Assembly (NCBI GenBank): GCA_016719605.1
Contig: JADJYW010000004.1
Location: forward strand, 310,001 to 374,000
Direction: 5' to 3'
Length of the DNA stretch: 64,000 nucleotides
DNA from: Lewinellaceae bacterium
GTDB lineage: Bacteria > Bacteroidota > Bacteroidia > Chitinophagales > Saprospiraceae
Below are positions 17,160 to 27,059 of this stretch, one piece after another (positions within the stretch are counted from its first letter, which is position 1; each line of letters begins with the position of its first letter). A program made the position numbers and the translations under genes. The notes under the pieces were generated by a model, which saw only the letters and a program-made list of their open reading frames with translations, was not told the DNA's origin and did not search any database.

Positions 17160-17815
17160 TCATGGCGCCAGCCGCTCCACCTTCCATCCTCCATCTGTCC
17201 GGGAGTACAAAATCCGGTCGTGCAAGCGGCTTTCGCGGCCCTGCCAGAACTCGATTTGCTCGGGCCGCACCCGGTAGCCGCCCCAAAATGGCGGCAGCGG
17301 AAGCACTTCGTCGTGTTTGAAGGTTGTGGTTAGTTCCTGCATGTTGTCTTCCAAAAAATTACGGCCTTCGATCACGCGGCTTTGCGGACTGGCCCAGGCG
17401 CCGATCTGGCTTTCCTTGGGCCGGCTTTGGAAATAGGCTTGTGATTCTTCCGGCGACACCCGCTCCACCGTGCCTTCAATGCGAATCTGGCGCTCCAGTT
17501 CGAGCCAGGTAAAAAGCAGGGCAGCGCGTGGGTTTTCGTCCAGTTCCACGCCTTTGCGGCTTTCATAATTGGTGTAAAAAACAAAGCCCTGGTGGTCAAA
17601 ACCTTTGAGCAATACCGTGCGGGCGCTGGGATGGCCGGCAGGGGTAGCGGTGGCGAGGGCCATGGCGTTGGGTTCGGGCAGCTCGCTGCTCAGCGCCTCC
17701 CGGAACCAGTGGTCGAACTGTTCGAAAGGGTCTGTTTTACGTCCGTCTCGGAGAGCGACTCCTGGGTGTAATTGCGCCGCAGAGCGGCGATATTGGGTGT
17801 TGGAGATGTGGCCAT
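17160..17815 (-). pseudogene. pdxH: Pyridoxamine 5'-phosphate oxidase, interrupted by a one-base frameshift
   Basis: PdxH oxidises pyridoxine and pyridoxamine 5'-phosphate to pyridoxal 5'-phosphate with FMN and oxygen. The N-terminus (MATSPTPNIAALRRNYTQES, then LSETDVK) lies in one frame. The rest, from DPFEQFDHWFREAL through SARTVLLKGFD, FYTNYESRKG, SRPKESQIGAWAS and the C-terminal RLHDRILYSR...VERLAP, lies in another. Adding one A to the four-A run (plus-strand T 17735-17738) rejoins them as DVK-T-DPFEQF and gives 218 residues, the family's usual length. All key motifs are otherwise intact, so a sequencing error is more likely than gene loss. It is divergent from xerD. Confidence 0.85.
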
Positions 17816-17892
17816 ACCATGCTTTTTTATTGAAGGCGAAAGTAGGTGCCGGACGGCTAATTCCGGCAAAGCACGTCGGGCAATTTCTGCCC

Positions 17893-17900
17893 TACCTTTG
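17893..17900 (+). promoter_or_regulatory. -7 box of xerD (TACCTTTG), nearly leaderless
   Basis: TACCTTTG matches TAnnTTTG and ends only 6 bp before the xerD ATG at 17907, so the mRNA would start at or next to the start codon. The divergent pdxH start lies 78 bp away. Confidence 0.55.
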
Positions 17901-17906
17901 CCCCGT

Positions 17907-18815
17907 ATGAACTGGCCCACTGCGCTGCAACAATTTCACACCTACCTGCTGCTGGAGCGCTCGTTGAGCGCCAACACCCTGGAGGCTTATTTGGGCGACG
18001 TACAAAAATTTGTACGTTACCTCGATATTCAGGGTATCGAATGCCTACCGCTTGCCGTGCAACCCGGCGATCTGGAGCGGTTTATCCATTGGGTCAATGA
18101 TCTGGGGCTGGAGGCATCGTCGCAGGCACGGCTGATCTCCGGGCTGCGGGCGTTTTACAAATTCCTGCTGGTCGAAGACCTGCTCGACGAAGACCCCACT
18201 GAGCTGCTCGAAACCCCGCGCCTGCGCCGCAAATTGCCGGAAGTGCTATCCGTACATGAAATTCAGCGCATGCTGGCGGCCATTGATCTGAGCGATCCGC
18301 TGGGCCTGCGCAACCGGGCTATCCTCGAAACGCTGTATGCCTGTGGTCTCCGTGTGAGCGAATTAGTCGGCCTACGGCGAAACAACCTGTTTTTGGCGGC
18401 GGGATTTATCAAAGTACATGGGAAAGGCAACAAAGAGCGGCTCGTACCCATTGGCTCGGAGGCCGGCAAGTACATCGAGCAGTACCTGCAGTATGTTGTG
18501 GATGCGCACCAACCGATCAAATCCGGCGAGGAAAACTATGTTTTCCTCAACCGCCGTGGGGTACATTTGAGCCGGGTTATGGTGTTTTACATCATCAAAG
18601 ATCTGGCGCTAAAGGCCGGCATCCAGAAAAATATCAGCCCCCACACCTTTCGCCATTCTTTCGCTACACACCTGGTAGAGGGCGGCGCCGACCTCAAGGC
18701 CGTGCAGGACATGCTCGGCCACGAAAGCATCACGACTACCGAAATTTACACCCACCTCGATGCCGAGTACCTCAAAGAGACCATCTACCTTTATCATCCG
18801 AGAATGAAATTTTAA
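17907..18815 (+). CDS. xerD: Site-specific tyrosine recombinase XerD
   Basis: 302 residues, the normal length for Xer recombinases. The N-terminal SAM-like core-binding domain (about 1-90) contains HTYLLLERSLSANTLEAYLG. The catalytic domain has Arg149 (CGLRVSEL), Lys173 (HGKGNKE), His246 and Arg249 (HTFRH), His272 (LGHES) and the nucleophile Tyr281 (IYTHL), so all active-site residues are present. It resolves chromosome dimers at dif during division, with a partner Xer or alone. Start ATG 17907 has a -7 box only 6 bp upstream. Housekeeping context, and no adjacent mobile genes, argue against an integrase. Confidence 0.93.
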   Translation: MNWPTALQQFHTYLLLERSLSANTLEAYLGDVQKFVRYLDIQGIECLPLAVQPGDLERFIHWVNDLGLEASSQARLISGLRAFYKFLLVEDLLDEDPTELLETPRLRRKLPEVLSVHEIQRMLAAIDLSDPLGLRNRAILETLYACGLRVSELVGLRRNNLFLAAGFIKVHGKGNKERLVPIGSEAGKYIEQYLQYVVDAHQPIKSGEENYVFLNRRGVHLSRVMVFYIIKDLALKAGIQKNISPHTFRHSFATHLVEGGADLKAVQDMLGHESITTTEIYTHLDAEYLKETIYLYHPRMKF

Positions 18816-18839
18816 AACACCCAAACACTAAAACACACC

Positions 18840-19295
18840 ATGCGTTACTGGCTCGTCAAATCCGAACCCGACGTTTTTAGTTTCGATCAACTCCTTACCG
18901 ACGGCATTGCCCGCTGGGATGGCGTGCGTAATTATCAGGCCCGCAACAACCTCCGGGCCATGCGGGTCGGCGACCTGTGTCTGTACTACCACAGCAATAT
19001 CGGCCTCGAAATCGTGGGTATTGCGCGCGTCCGAACCGAGTTTTATCCCGATCCCACAGCGGAAAAAGGCGACTGGTCGGCTGTTGATCTCGAACCACTC
19101 CAGCCGCTAAACCGCCCCGTATCGCTCGCGGAGGTGAAAGCGCATCCGGCGCTCCAGCAGTTTGGGCTTGTGCGCAATCCCCGCCTTTCGGTCATGCCGG
19201 CCACACCCGAGGAGTTTTTTGTCTTGCTTGCTCTGGGCGAAACCGAAATCCCACGCTTTTGCAAACCGCAGAGGCGCAGAGACGCGGAGTTTTGA
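18840..19295 (+). CDS. EVE domain-containing protein
   Basis: 151 residues. It begins MRYWLVKSEPDVFSFDQLL and has WDGVRNYQARNNLRAMRVGD and LCLYYHSN, the core motifs of the EVE domain, a PUA-like fold that recognises modified bases in RNA or DNA. It sits 24 bp downstream of xerD on the same strand. The last twelve codons (FCKPQRRRDAEF and the stop) are encoded almost wholly by the left arm of a 35-bp inverted repeat, so the native C-terminus has probably been replaced or extended by insertion of that repeat. The domain itself looks complete. Confidence 0.88.
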   Translation: MRYWLVKSEPDVFSFDQLLTDGIARWDGVRNYQARNNLRAMRVGDLCLYYHSNIGLEIVGIARVRTEFYPDPTAEKGDWSAVDLEPLQPLNRPVSLAEVKAHPALQQFGLVRNPRLSVMPATPEEFFVLLALGETEIPRFCKPQRRRDAEF

Positions 19296-19337
19296 TAGTC
19301 GTTATCAAAACTCCGCGTCTCTGCGCCTCTGCGGTTT
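19263..19337. repeat. 35-bp perfect inverted repeat
   Basis: Arms at 19263-19297 and 19303-19337 are exact reverse complements around a 5-base loop. The left arm (starting AAACCGCAGAGGCGCAG) contains the end of the EVE gene and its stop codon. The sequence belongs to a widely dispersed type of palindromic repeat rich in GCAGAGGCGCAG; it may act as a terminator for the xerD-EVE unit. Confidence 0.8.
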
Positions 19338-19375
19338 AAAAGTATGTATGATATCCCTTTTGCGTGTTTAGCGCC

Positions 19376-19467
19376 ACACTACTGGATATTTTTGGAACGA
19401 GACCTTCCAGGTTTGACAAACCTGGAAGGTCTGGATACCAGGAAAACAGAAATGTCCAGTAGTATGA
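19376..19467. mobile_element. Miniature inverted-repeat element, copy A, with 9-bp target duplication
   Basis: About 92 bp. The left end reads ACACTACTGGATAT and the right end AATGTCCAGTAGTATG, imperfect inverted copies of each other. The flanks carry the same 9 bp, TTTAGCGCC, at 19367-19375 and 19468-19476, as expected from a transposition target duplication. Inside is a perfect 14-bp hairpin (19401-19414 with 19418-19431). Copy B at 57403-57594 has the same ends, including TGGATACCAG before the right end, but a different core. No transposase is encoded, so it would have to be mobilised in trans. Confidence 0.8.
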
Positions 19468-19493
19468 TTTAGCGCCCAAATACACCCACTCCT

Positions 19494-21742
<2,249 letters not shown>

Positions 21743-21774
21743 CTTGTCTTGATATAGGTGAACTTGTATTTGTG

Positions 21775-21805
21775 GATTGATTCGATTGATTTGATTGATT
21801 CGATT
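21775..21805. repeat. Three degenerate 9-bp repeats in the hppA leader
   Basis: Units GATTGATTC, GATTGATTT, GATTGATTC plus GATT. Read in the direction of hppA they are the same GAATCAATC unit that forms the array at 23656-23736. They lie between the putative hppA -7 box and the start codon, 32 bp upstream of the ATG. Confidence 0.75.
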
Positions 21806-21841
21806 GGGGATAAAAAATGATGCTTTTGGGAAAAAGAGCGG

Positions 21842-21849
21842 CAAAAGTA
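21842..21849 (-). promoter_or_regulatory. -7 box of hppA (TACTTTTG)
   Basis: On the minus strand TACTTTTG matches TAnnTTTG, about 100 bp upstream of the hppA ATG, which gives a long leader carrying the 9-bp repeats. The rest of the 347-bp gap between hppA and the divergent DUF2490 gene (21743-22089) holds no gene that I can support. Confidence 0.5.
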
Positions 21850-22089
21850 GTGAAATTTCAGTTTTCGGCTGTGGAAGCCGTCTTTTCCGGCAGGTTATGT
21901 TTTTTCGATGTTTTGTCGCCGTGTGGAAAGGTAAAAAACGGTGCTTTTCAAACCTTTGTGGCTTGGTGTTATTTTGTCCGTGGCGGCAGGGATGTGATCT
22001 TTTTTGAAAGTCTGCGTCTGAACCGCCTGCGGCCCGGGATCGGAACATCGAACACGTTTTTCAACTCAAAACAAACAGCACAAGCAGGT

Positions 22090-22823
22090 ATGCCAAACCT
22101 CCGTTTGATCGCGCTTTGTCTTTTTTTTATGGCCGGTACTGCCGATGCAAAGGCCCAGGTGGATCACCGTTTCAACAACTGGTTCACTTATTTTGGTCAG
22201 TACAAATTGAGTTCGCGCTGGGGAATGCATTTTGATGGGCAGTTTCGGGCAGACGATCAGGTGGAGCGCATCAACCAGTCGCTTCTGCGCCTTGGCGGGC
22301 AGTATTACCTGCGGCCGGCCACGACGTACACGCTGGGCTACGCGTTTGTCAATACCTACAGCAACAGTGCCGGGGAGTATTTCACCGAACACCGGATTTG
22401 GCAGCAGTTCATGCATGCGCATCCGCTTGGCGCTTCCGTTTCGATGGCCCATCGGTTTCGTTTTGAGAACCGTTTTGTGGAGCGGGCAGCCCAAAAGCCG
22501 GAAACGGATTGGGCTGTTGGATACCGGTTCCGCTATTTCAACCGCACCGTACTGCATCTGGGCGGCCGTGCCGAGGCCCGCGTGCGGCCATATCTGGCGT
22601 TGCAAAACGAGTTCTTTCTCAACGTTGCTTCCCGGAAATCAACACCAATATATTTGATCAAAACCGGTTTTTGCTGGCTGTCGGTTTTCTGCATGCCGGT
22701 CTTACGCGTTTCGAGGTAGGCTACCTCAATCAATTTGTCCACCCATCAGGCAACGCCGACGTGCTGAACCACGTCCTGCATTTTTCTATTTTACAAGTCC
22801 TTGACTTTGGTCCCCTCCAGTAA
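22090..22823 (+). pseudogene. DUF2490 outer-membrane protein, interrupted by a one-base frameshift
   Basis: Signal peptide (MPNLRLIALCLFFMAGTADA), then a small beta-barrel of the DUF2490 family: WFTYFGQYKLSSRWGMHFD, a YYLRPATTYTLGYAFVNTY strand pair, EHRIWQQF and RPYLALQNEFFLNV. At that point the frame breaks. The family's last strands (EINTNIFDQNRFLLAVGF, then GYLNQFVHPSG and LHFSILQV) continue in another frame to a stop at 22823. Adding one C to the three-C run at 22631-22633 rejoins them as NVASPEINTN, giving 244 residues. DUF2490 proteins are common in Bacteroidota envelopes; their function is unknown. It is divergent from hppA. Confidence 0.75.
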
Positions 22824-22860
22824 CCCTATTCTGTTCGCTCAACTTGACTCAACCCGGTAC

Positions 22861-23579
22861 ATGAAAAAAATTGCCCTTGTTTTTCTGCTGTTTTCCACCC
22901 CGCTTTTTTTTGGCGCATGCGATACCCTGCAACAAATAGCCAAAGAAGCCATGAGCGAACCTACAACGACCGAGATTGGTCAGGGGCTGAAGGATGCCCT
23001 CGGCAAGGGGGTTTCGACCGGCGTCAGCACCCTCTCTGCCCGCGACGGGTACTTCAAAAGCGCCTATAAAATACTGTTGCCGGCCGAGGCGCGCACGGTG
23101 ACCGACAAGCTCAAGGTGGTTCCCGGGTTCACCAACCTGGAAAATGAATTGCTCGAAAAAATCAACCGCGGCGCTGAAGATGCCGCCCGGGAAGCCGGTC
23201 CGATCTTTATGTCTGCTATTCGTGCCATGACGTTCAAGGATGCCGCCAACATCCTCATGGGGGCCGATAATGCTGCCACGACCTACCTGAACAAAAATAC
23301 CTACCAGCAATTGTACACCAGTTTTAATCCGAAAATTGTGAACTCACTGAACAAGATCGGCGCCAACGATTTGTGGAAAAAGGCCGCCGATGCCTACAAC
23401 AAAATACCCTTGGTGAACAAAGTGAACGCCAACCTTGGCGACTATGTGACCACCGAGGCGCTCAAGGGGCTGTTTGCCAAAGTAGAAGAGGAGGAAAAAA
23501 TATCCGCCGAAACCCGATAGCACGCGGCACGGCGCTGCTCAAAAAAGTATTTGCCCGGCAGGACGCCAATCGGAAGTAA
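22861..23579 (+). pseudogene. DUF4197 lipoprotein, first paralogue, interrupted by a one-base frameshift
   Basis: Begins MKKIALVFLLFSTPLFFGAC, a lipoprotein signal with lipobox FGAC, so the protein should be lipid-anchored in the periplasm. The DUF4197 domain fills the rest: EIGQGLKDALGKGVSTGVST, DGYFKSAYKILLP, INRGAEDAAREAGPIF, LMGADNAATTYLNKNT. The frame is lost in a six-A run (23495-23500). With seven A residues it reads EEEKNIRRNPIARGTALLKK and ends at 23579, matching the C-terminus of the second copy. Restored length is 239 residues. The second paralogue follows 169 bp later, so the pair arose by tandem duplication. Function unknown. Confidence 0.85.
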
Positions 23580-23655
23580 CTGCAAAGGCAAGTTGCAAAA
23601 GACAAAAAAAGCCGGTGGGGTAATAACTATCTGCCGGCAAATAGTTTTTAAAATC

Positions 23656-23736
23656 GAATCAATCGAATCAATCGAATCAATCGAATCAATCGAATCAATC
23701 GAATCAATCGAATCAATCGAATCAATCGAATCAATT
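23656..23736. repeat. Tandem array of nine 9-bp units (GAATCAATC)
   Basis: Nine head-to-tail copies, the last ending ATT, lie 12 bp upstream of the ATG of the second DUF4197 gene, so the array occupies its leader or promoter. The same unit occurs in the hppA leader (21775-21805) and in degenerate form before panC. Arrays of this type change copy number by slippage. Confidence 0.95.
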
Positions 23737-23748
23737 TAAATAAACGCT

Positions 23749-24501
23749 ATGAAAAAGATTGCATTAACTGTGTTTTTGGCAGCCATTGGGCTGACTGTCG
23801 TTTCGGCACAGAACCTGAAAAACCTGACCAAGGGCGCCAAGGATTTGCTTGGTGGCGACAAGGTTGAACTTAGCACCGCCGAAATAGGCAAAGGCCTGAA
23901 GGATGCCCTGTCCAAAGGAGTAGAAAAGGGTGTGAACGAACTGTCGTCTACCGATGGCTACCTCAAAAGCATGTACAAAATACTGCTGCCTGAGGAAGCG
24001 CAAAAAGTGACGGCCCGGCTCAAGGCCGTGCCCGGTTTTGCCAATGTGGAGGCCGATTTGATTGAAAAAATGAACCGGGGCGCGGAGCAGGCAGCCCGGG
24101 AGGCCGGCCCAATTTTCGCCGGCGCCATCACCGGCATGACCATCCAGGACGCGATGGACATCCTGATGGGCGCCGACAACTCGGCCACGACCTATTTGCG
24201 CAAATCCACGTTCCAGCAGTTGTACGAGAAATTCAACCCGGTCATCGTGAAAGCGCTGGACGAGATCGGCGCCAACGAACTCTGGAAAAACGCGGCCACC
24301 GCCTACAACAAATTCCCCATGGTAACTAAGGTCAACAGCGATCTGGACGACCATGTGACGACCAAAGCGCTGGACGGTCTGTTTGGAAAAATTCAGGAAG
24401 AAGAAAAAAACATTCGCCGCAATCCCGTTTCGCGGACGTCCGACCTGTTGAAAAAAGTTTTTGCCAAACAGGACGGCAACCGGAATCAGGCAAAAGGTTA
24501 A
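23749..24501 (+). CDS. DUF4197 domain-containing protein, second paralogue
   Basis: 250-residue exported protein, intact. A Sec signal peptide (MKKIALTVFLAAIGLTVVSA) lacks a lipobox, unlike the first paralogue. The DUF4197 domain then spans the protein: EIGKGLKDALSKGVEKGVNE, DGYLKSMYKILLPEEAQKV, MNRGAEQAAREAGPIFAGA, IGANELWKNAATAYNKFPM and a C-terminal EEEKNIRRNPVSRTSDLLKK. The two copies share most of these motifs. It is predicted to be all-helical and periplasmic. No function is known for the family. The array of 9-bp repeats directly upstream may affect its expression. Confidence 0.88.
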   Translation: MKKIALTVFLAAIGLTVVSAQNLKNLTKGAKDLLGGDKVELSTAEIGKGLKDALSKGVEKGVNELSSTDGYLKSMYKILLPEEAQKVTARLKAVPGFANVEADLIEKMNRGAEQAAREAGPIFAGAITGMTIQDAMDILMGADNSATTYLRKSTFQQLYEKFNPVIVKALDEIGANELWKNAATAYNKFPMVTKVNSDLDDHVTTKALDGLFGKIQEEEKNIRRNPVSRTSDLLKKVFAKQDGNRNQAKG

Positions 24502-24677
24502 TGCGCAAGCGATCAGGAGCGCGCGCGGTGCGGGGAAAAGTCAGGGAATGAATTTTTGTTTAAGTTTTTTGTACTGAAATACGATGTTTTCATAAACACT
24601 ATGAGTCTTTCCGACGTTTCAGATGGCTGAATCCTACAGCACAGTTTGTTTCTTCACGTTTCCAATTTTCCAGCAGC

Positions 24678-25376
24678 ATGCTCGATCTTTTGCACAACGG
24701 CCACCACCACGCCGCTTTTTCCGATTCTGACGATACCAGTGACGCACACATTTCTGAATCCATGGATACTCCGATGCACGCCCGTGCTTTTGACCTGAGC
24801 GATGCTGAAAAAGTAGCCCGCATCTCGGATCACTTCGCCGAGATCATGGAGATACTTGGGCTGGATTTGACCGACGATAGTTTGCGGGCCACGCCCCGGC
24901 GGGTAGCCAAAATGTATGTGCAGGAAATTTTTCGCGGCCTGAACCCAGCTAACAAGCCTGCTGCTACCACATTTGAAAACAAGTACCAGTACCGCCGCCT
25001 GGTTACCGAGCGGAACATACCCTTGCAAAGTACCTGCGAACACCACTTTCAGCCTATTTTCGGTGTGGCCCATGTATCCTATATCCCTAATGGCAAGGTA
25101 ATCGGCTTGTCTAAGCTAAACCGGATTGTGGATTTTTACGCCCGTCGCCCTCAGGTACAGGAGCGGTTGACCATGCAAATTTCGGAGGAGCTCAAGCGCA
25201 CCCTGCATACCGAAGATGTGGCTGTTTATATTGATGCGAAACACATGTGTGTACAGGCGCGCGGGGTGGAACACCACGGCGCCAGCACCATCACAGCCGA
25301 ATACTCCGGCAAGTTCCTCAACGAGGATACGAAGCGTGAGTTTTTGCTGGCAATCAACTCCCGGATGCCCGATTGA
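24678..25376 (+). CDS. folE: GTP cyclohydrolase I
   Basis: 232 residues. FolE opens GTP to 7,8-dihydroneopterin triphosphate, the first step towards folate and other pterins or queuosine precursors. The zinc ligands are visible: Cys120 and His123 in STCEHHF, and Cys191 in HMCVQARGV, with exactly the family spacing. Other motifs: DSLRATPRRVAKMY, GLSKLNRIVDFYARRPQVQERLT. The first 40 residues (NGHHHAAFSDSDD) are a divergent, His/Asp-rich extension usual for the family. It is monocistronic; the 176 bp upstream holds no clear -7 box. Convergent with the next gene, 18 bp between stops. Confidence 0.95.
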   Translation: MLDLLHNGHHHAAFSDSDDTSDAHISESMDTPMHARAFDLSDAEKVARISDHFAEIMEILGLDLTDDSLRATPRRVAKMYVQEIFRGLNPANKPAATTFENKYQYRRLVTERNIPLQSTCEHHFQPIFGVAHVSYIPNGKVIGLSKLNRIVDFYARRPQVQERLTMQISEELKRTLHTEDVAVYIDAKHMCVQARGVEHHGASTITAEYSGKFLNEDTKREFLLAINSRMPD

Positions 25377-25394
25377 AAAGAGGGCGTCTCCTTC

Positions 25395-26810
25395 TTATTT
25401 TCCGGCAACCTGTTTCAAAAGCCACTCTTTTTCCAACAATGGGTTGGTGTCAACTACCAAGGCTCGAAACTTATCTTTTTGCACCTTGGAGTATGGGTTC
25501 AGGTGCATGAGTTTGCGCATAATGCTCAGGAAATTTTTGTAGAGGGTACGGTGATTGGGACTGATGGCTTCTTTTCTTTGTAGATAAGTGCGCATGGATT
25601 CGAGCAGGGATTCGTACGCACTGAATTCCGACTCCTCGTAGTAGATTTTTAAAAGCATGGTCTTGGCTACCAAATTCAACAGCATGTCGTCGTACTCGAA
25701 TTTGGTCAGCAATTGCTGGGCTTTCCCGTACTCGCCTTTTTCGAAGTAGAGTCGCGCCAGATTGAAGTGTACCATGCTTTCGCGTTCTTTTTCCTCCAGA
25801 TAGAACTGGAATTTTTCAATGAACCGTTCTGCCCAGTCAAACTCGTGAATCCGGAGAGCCGAAACAACGGCATTCCCGAAAGTGTAGCGCGAAATAGAGT
25901 TATTATCCAGCAAAACGCCGGTTTCCGAGCCGGTGCGATAGAACAAAAAGGCACGGCGCGCGAAATCTGTTCGCCCTTGATTGATCTTGGCTACACAATA
26001 GTTGATAGCCGCAATGTAAAGAACTCGGGCCTCCGAGGGATCAAACCGGCCTATTTCATTGTGCAGGAGTTTTTCCAATTGGTCAAAGTAGGATTCTTCT
26101 GCGGGGTTGGTAATGGCTAAGTAAGCGTAATAGAACGAGGCGATTGCGGGTTCGTCGAGCAGTTCTTTACGCTGGACATACGCCAGGGCTTCATTCAAAA
26201 GACCCGGTTCGTAGTTTATTTTTTGGAACACATTCCGGTGGGCTATCATGGCACAGGCGATGCGCATTTTTTCGGCAAGGAACCACTTCTCCAGAGCATC
26301 AGCAGATTCCTGCAAATTGACCGGCGTATTTTGAGAAATGGGGAGGCGGTGGTTGTACTCTTCCAGGTCGAAAAAATAGGCATGCATCAGGTAGTACCCG
26401 TTCCGCAAGGGCTGTTTCTCCAGATAATCGCGTCCTTGTCGGTAGGCCTGGCGGTACGCCTTGTCGAGTTTGCGCGACCGGTATATTTTGGTCAAGGCTC
26501 CGAGGTACCGGGCCTGGTCTGCCGCGCTATCCTCAAAAACGAGATATTCTTCGATCGCCTTCAATAAAAAGTACATGACTTGGCGCATTCGGGCATCGTC
26601 GTACGGCTCGTCAGGAAACACAGCCTTCCATACCCGACTCTTTTCAACGGCCTCGTCGCCGTCTCCCGTCAGGTGTTTATTCAGAAAATCGAACAATCGA
26701 ATTACATCCTCACGCTGGTTGTGCGCAGGAGACAAGAGCCATTTGTGCATGTCCCGCACCTCCTTGCGGCTCAACGACCGCACGATCTCGATCAACACAC
26801 TTTTTTGCAT
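25395..26810 (-). CDS. Helical-repeat hypothetical protein
   Basis: 471 residues, no signal peptide, almost entirely alpha-helical by composition, with TPR-like pairs (for example MVHFNLARLYFEKGEYGKAQ and AEESYFDQLEKLLHNEIGRF). The N-terminus MQKSVLIEIVRSLSRKEVRD, then MHKWLLSPAHNQREDVIRL, is a pattern I associate with large families of conserved hypothetical proteins in Saprospirales. It is probably a cytoplasmic scaffold, but no partner or activity can be read from it. It stands alone between two convergent or divergent neighbours. The gap upstream (26811-27059) holds AT-rich sequence and a TATCTTCG -7-like word near 26931. Confidence 0.6.
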   Translation of the reverse strand: MQKSVLIEIVRSLSRKEVRDMHKWLLSPAHNQREDVIRLFDFLNKHLTGDGDEAVEKSRVWKAVFPDEPYDDARMRQVMYFLLKAIEEYLVFEDSAADQARYLGALTKIYRSRKLDKAYRQAYRQGRDYLEKQPLRNGYYLMHAYFFDLEEYNHRLPISQNTPVNLQESADALEKWFLAEKMRIACAMIAHRNVFQKINYEPGLLNEALAYVQRKELLDEPAIASFYYAYLAITNPAEESYFDQLEKLLHNEIGRFDPSEARVLYIAAINYCVAKINQGRTDFARRAFLFYRTGSETGVLLDNNSISRYTFGNAVVSALRIHEFDWAERFIEKFQFYLEEKERESMVHFNLARLYFEKGEYGKAQQLLTKFEYDDMLLNLVAKTMLLKIYYEESEFSAYESLLESMRTYLQRKEAISPNHRTLYKNFLSIMRKLMHLNPYSKVQKDKFRALVVDTNPLLEKEWLLKQVAGK

Positions 26811-27059
26811 GAGCGCTTTTTATATTTATTCAACAAAAATAAACAAACATACCGACACGAAAAGAATGCCAGTTTGAAAAAACAAACTGCTTTCCAGTTA
26901 CTTGTGTATTTTTAGTAACAAATTATTGGTATCTTCGGACAAAATTAGATGAATAATATGGTTCAACAAATGCAAATTTTTGTCTTTCACGACGCCAGAT
27001 GCTCCCCCCACTTTTGTACCGTCTTAAATCAGCTACGGCTAATGTTAATCCACGCACCC

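Noticed and set aside
17907..18815. XerD as the integrase of a mobile island
   Set aside because: Length and all motifs match housekeeping XerD, and the neighbours (pdxH, EVE gene) are chromosomal; no att repeats or mobile genes are near.
23551..23739. Small frame encoding Glu-Ser-Ile repeats
   Set aside because: It is a translation of the 9-bp tandem array joined to the tail of the first DUF4197 gene; it has no start signal or family.
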